From NCBI GenBank assembly GCA_964204605.1, contig OZ123195.1, positions 744,001 to 808,000 of the forward strand: a stretch of DNA of 64,000 bases, given 5' to 3'. The translations under genes and the position numbers were made by a program. The notes beneath the pieces were generated by a model that saw only the letters and a list, made by a program, of their open reading frames with translations, did no database searches and was not told the origin of the DNA. The DNA comes from UBA961 sp014191195. Lineage in GTDB: Bacteria; Bacteroidota; Ignavibacteria; Kapaibacteriales; UBA961. Within the stretch, counting starts at the first letter, position 1; the number at the start of each line of letters is the position of its first letter. Below, one piece after another: positions 62,029 to 64,000 of this stretch.

Positions 62029-63371
62029 TGAATAAGTAAAGGAATGAATTGTTTGTGAGGATGTTCTATTAATGAATGAAGGGCAGAAGCATGAACGATT
62101 TCAAGATTATCATCATAGGAATCCAATCGTACAGAAATTGGAGATTGTACAATAGAAGGAGCAGCATGAAATTGAGTTCTCACATAATTTTCTGTCCAGC
62201 CAATCCACATACCATTTGAATGGTCATATGATTCCGGAATGACAATTTTGTGCATACCAATCTGAGATTGATAAAACTCTTTTCTCTTGAGTGAAGATAA
62301 ATTTCTCAGTCTATGATTTCTTAATTTTCTAATATTCATAGGTACTTTTTGATCATAAGCAGCAGCTGGCGTTAATTCTCTTTCTGAATATGTGAAAACA
62401 TGCAGATATGAAAAAGGTAAATCTTGAATAAATGTACATGTTTCTTCAAAATGAGCATCAGTTTCACCTGGAAATCCAACGATTACATCTGCACCTATAC
62501 AAGCTTGTGGTAAATATGAATGAATAGAATGCACTAGATCTTGATATTGATGTGGAGTATATCGTCTACGCATTTTTCTTAATATTTCTGAAGATCCACT
62601 TTGTAATGGAATATGAATATGGGGGACAATATTAGTGGAATGTGCTATAATGGACAATATATCATTATCAACTAAATTTGGTTCAATAGAACCAATTCTA
62701 AATCGAACAGGAATATCCAAAGATGAAATAAGAGTAAGAATATCCTTAAATTTCTTTCCTTCGGTGTCTTTGTAATCTCCTAAATTAATACCTGATAAAA
62801 TGATCTCATAAAAACCTTGTTGTTCTAATGAGGTAATTCTATTCAAGATATCAGCAAAAGGCATACTTCTACTTGCACCCCTTGCTTTTGGAATTGTACA
62901 AAAACTACATGAATAATTGCATCCATCTTGTAATTTCAGAAAAGCTCTTGTTCTATTATCACTATCGGCAGATTGAGCATAATCGAAACTAGGTTCTAAA
63001 AGCTCATCAACATAAATTCTTGGTGTATCTGTTTTAGTAAAATCAGTGATTAATGAATGGATCTTCAATTTTTCAGCTGTACCAAAAACAGCATCAACAC
63101 CATCTATAGAAGCTATTTCTTCTGGTTGTAATTGAGCATAACAACCAGTAATTCCAATAAATGCATCAGGAGATGTTTTTAAAGCTCTTCTAATAATTTT
63201 TCGACACTCAGTATCAGCATTCTCGGTAACAGTACATGTATTTACAATAACAATATCTGTTCTCTCTCCAAATCGAACAATTTCATGTCCTTTTTGTTGA
63301 AACTGATCTTGCAATTGGGATGTTTCAGAGTAATTTAATTTACAACCAAGAGTATAAAAAGAAACTTTCAT
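62025..63371 (-). CDS. mtaB: tRNA t6A37 methylthiotransferase MtaB
   Basis: Radical-SAM enzyme that converts t6A37 to ms2t6A37 in tRNAs reading ANN codons. The 448 aa protein has the N-terminal UPF0004 domain with three cluster cysteines (about 10, 46 and 77). The radical-SAM C-x3-C-x2-C follows at about 151, 155 and 158 (CNYSCSFC). A C-terminal TRAM-like domain ends the protein. The start YTLGCKLNYSE is MtaB-specific rather than MiaB or RimO. It leads the five-gene run of RNA-modification genes, preceded by a candidate promoter. Confidence 0.93.
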   Translation of the reverse strand: MKVSFYTLGCKLNYSETSQLQDQFQQKGHEIVRFGERTDIVIVNTCTVTENADTECRKIIRRALKTSPDAFIGITGCYAQLQPEEIASIDGVDAVFGTAEKLKIHSLITDFTKTDTPRIYVDELLEPSFDYAQSADSDNRTRAFLKLQDGCNYSCSFCTIPKARGASRSMPFADILNRITSLEQQGFYEIILSGINLGDYKDTEGKKFKDILTLISSLDIPVRFRIGSIEPNLVDNDILSIIAHSTNIVPHIHIPLQSGSSEILRKMRRRYTPHQYQDLVHSIHSYLPQACIGADVIVGFPGETDAHFEETCTFIQDLPFSYLHVFTYSERELTPAAAYDQKVPMNIRKLRNHRLRNLSSLKRKEFYQSQIGMHKIVIPESYDHSNGMWIGWTENYVRTQFHAAPSIVQSPISVRLDSYDDNLEIVHASALHSLIEHPHKQFIPLLIQ

Positions 63372-63408
63372 GTAGCGTACATTAGTATTTTAGAGAGTAT
63401 CAATTTCA

Positions 63409-63416
63409 CAAAAATA
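63409..63416 (-). promoter_or_regulatory. Candidate promoter box for the mtaB-tmk operon
   Basis: TATTTTTG on the minus strand is an exact TAnnTTTG match, 37 bases before the mtaB ATG. No convincing -33 box is seen. The divergent 64-base gap has no matching box for the plus-strand gene. Confidence 0.4.
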
Positions 63417-63435
63417 CAATAATCAGAGCAGTTTT

Positions 63436-63843
63436 ATGCGACCCAACATTATAAATACGCAGTTTACATTGAGCATTTCTATAACAGATGAAATGACAGC
63501 AATATTAGACAATCAACAAATTCATCCTGTATATTCAACTTTTTGGTTAGTATATCATGCTGAATTAGCTTCTAGGAAAGCTATCGAACCTTTTTTTGAA
63601 TTTGAAGATCAAGCAATTGGAGCTGGAATATCTGTTCAGCATATATCTATGGCATCTATTGGAGAAACAGTAGAGATTACAGCTATTATTAAGGAATATA
63701 ATGGTTCAAAGATACTCTCTGAGTTTATAGCCATGATTCCCAAACATAATATAATCATTGCAAAAGGGGAGCAGACGCAAATTATAATGAAACAAGCTGA
63801 TATTGATAAACGAATATCTTTAGCTAATTCTAGAACCCGTTAA
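63436..63843 (+). CDS. FlK-like hotdog thioesterase
   Basis: A 135 aa single-hotdog protein. The segments VYSTFWLVYHAELASRKAIEPFF and AIGAGISVQHISMASIGETVEITA match the fluoroacetyl-CoA thioesterase-like (FlK) family. The Thr, Glu and His catalytic residues fall in STFW, HAE and QHIS. FlK relatives in ordinary bacteria hydrolyse short acyl-CoAs; the fluoroacetate specificity of FlK itself should not be assumed. The 3' end overlaps the convergent CoA-transferase gene by 24 bases. Confidence 0.78.
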   Translation: MRPNIINTQFTLSISITDEMTAILDNQQIHPVYSTFWLVYHAELASRKAIEPFFEFEDQAIGAGISVQHISMASIGETVEITAIIKEYNGSKILSEFIAMIPKHNIIIAKGEQTQIIMKQADIDKRISLANSRTR

Positions 63844-64000
63844 TATATCAAAGGACTGTTTTTCTAAATGTTCTCTATGATTAGGATGAGCAATACCATA
63901 TTCAGTAACTATATAATGAACATGTGATCTAGTTGTAACAAGGCCAGCATCTGTTTTTAAGAATGGGATAATTCTGCTTTCGCCTTTATTGGTGGTTATT
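63820..64000 (-). CDS. Acetyl-CoA hydrolase/CoA-transferase family protein, C-terminal part
   Basis: The gene runs off the right edge; 60 C-terminal residues are visible. SRIIPFLKTDAGLVTTRSHVHYIVTEYGIA is the conserved C-terminal motif of the acetyl-CoA hydrolase/transferase family (4-hydroxybutyrate or butyrate:acetate CoA-transferase, succinyl-CoA:acetate type). After TEYGIA the family normally has a segment of about 20 residues (G-x-S/N-x-x-x-R-A-x-x-L-I) before IAHPxxRE. Here HPNHREHLEK follows directly, so that stretch appears missing. The final DILTGSRIS lies within the overlap with the thioesterase gene. Substrate unknown. Confidence 0.8.
   Translation of the reverse strand, partial: ITTNKGESRIIPFLKTDAGLVTTRSHVHYIVTEYGIAHPNHREHLEKQSFDILTGSRIS

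Noticed and set aside
63436..63843. FlK-like protein as evidence for fluoroacetate resistance
   Set aside because: The fold and catalytic residues fit the broad family only; ordinary acyl-CoA thioesterases share them and there is no fluorometabolite gene nearby.
1..64000. Mobile elements, CRISPR arrays, integrase sites or an origin of replication
   Set aside because: No transposase, integrase, phage gene, direct-repeat array, or dnaA/DnaA-box cluster was seen. Base composition and gene density look even throughout.

Overview
This is an AT-rich bacterial chromosome segment, roughly one third G+C by eye, densely packed with about 62 protein-coding genes, one tRNA and no sign of phage, transposon, plasmid or CRISPR sequence. 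Several independent traits point to the Fibrobacterota-Chlorobiota-Bacteroidota (FCB) superphylum. Secreted proteins carry type IX secretion (T9SS) tail domains. Intergenic regions carry a TAnnTTTG box, the -7 element of Bacteroidota-type primary sigma factors. There is a bacillithiol deacetylase (bshB1), a TonB-dependent receptor-like protein, Kdo/LPS genes (kdsC, kdsB) and many lipoproteins. A Chlorobi/Kapabacteria/Ignavibacteria-like lineage seems likelier than a classical Bacteroidetes, but that placement is a guess.

Layout, left to right. Bases 1-8.4 kb: an acyl-CoA carboxylase carboxyltransferase (MccB-like), then a complete peptide ABC importer of the Yej type (binding lipoprotein, two permeases, two separate ATPases) ending in a strong terminator. 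8.4-12.5 kb: tRNA-Lys, an outer-membrane barrel, a NatAB-like ABC exporter, a LytR_C-domain protein and an EVE-domain protein. 12.5-18.6 kb: recX coupled to a repeat lipoprotein, prfA with an OmpA-family protein, and secG. 18.6-24.9 kb (minus strand): a LolC/E-type permease, polyphosphate kinase, a lamin-tail-domain secreted protein and a glutaryl-CoA-dehydrogenase-like enzyme. 24.9-31.8 kb: a glycosyltransferase, endonuclease III, an ABC-F ATPase, an unusual UPF0598-hotdog fusion, Ppx, PrmA and a glutaminyl-cyclase-like lipoprotein. 31.9-44.1 kb (plus strand): kdsC, YtxH and DUF948 proteins, mfd, kdsB, cmk, a DUF268 protein, ispH, bshB1, a TonB-receptor-like protein, ubiE/menG and two lipoproteins. 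44.1-51.0 kb (minus): an AMP-forming acyl ligase coupled to an orphan sugar-type permease, then two large secreted proteins. 51.1-59.4 kb (plus): a solitary nuoD, ispD, an RmlD-like reductase, two tandem 3-hydroxyacyl-CoA dehydrogenases, dtd, murB, an aspartokinase-like gene and two membrane or unknown genes. 59.4-63.4 kb (minus): tmk, rsmI, tadA, truA, mtaB. The right edge holds a FlK-like thioesterase and the C-terminus of an acetyl-CoA hydrolase/transferase-family protein.

How the genes fit together. Most of the window is housekeeping: translation and tRNA modification, envelope building, isoprenoid synthesis by the MEP route (ispD, ispH) and polyphosphate turnover. A second theme is acyl-CoA chemistry: biotin-dependent carboxylation, acyl-CoA dehydrogenation, two 3-hydroxyacyl-CoA dehydrogenases, an acyl ligase, two hotdog thioesterases and a CoA-transferase. 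With the peptide importer this suggests a heterotroph that oxidises or ferments amino and short-chain organic acids; that is inference. NuoD and menaquinone methylation suggest respiration.

The most notable items are the fusion of the uncharacterised UPF0598/DUF4505 family with a hotdog thioesterase, the isolated nuoD with its own consensus-like promoter, the permease/acyl-ligase pair, an out-of-frame leader ORF with an A8 tract before the Yej permease gene, and a CoA-transferase tail that appears to lack about 20 conserved residues. No clear defence island or new multi-gene system was found.
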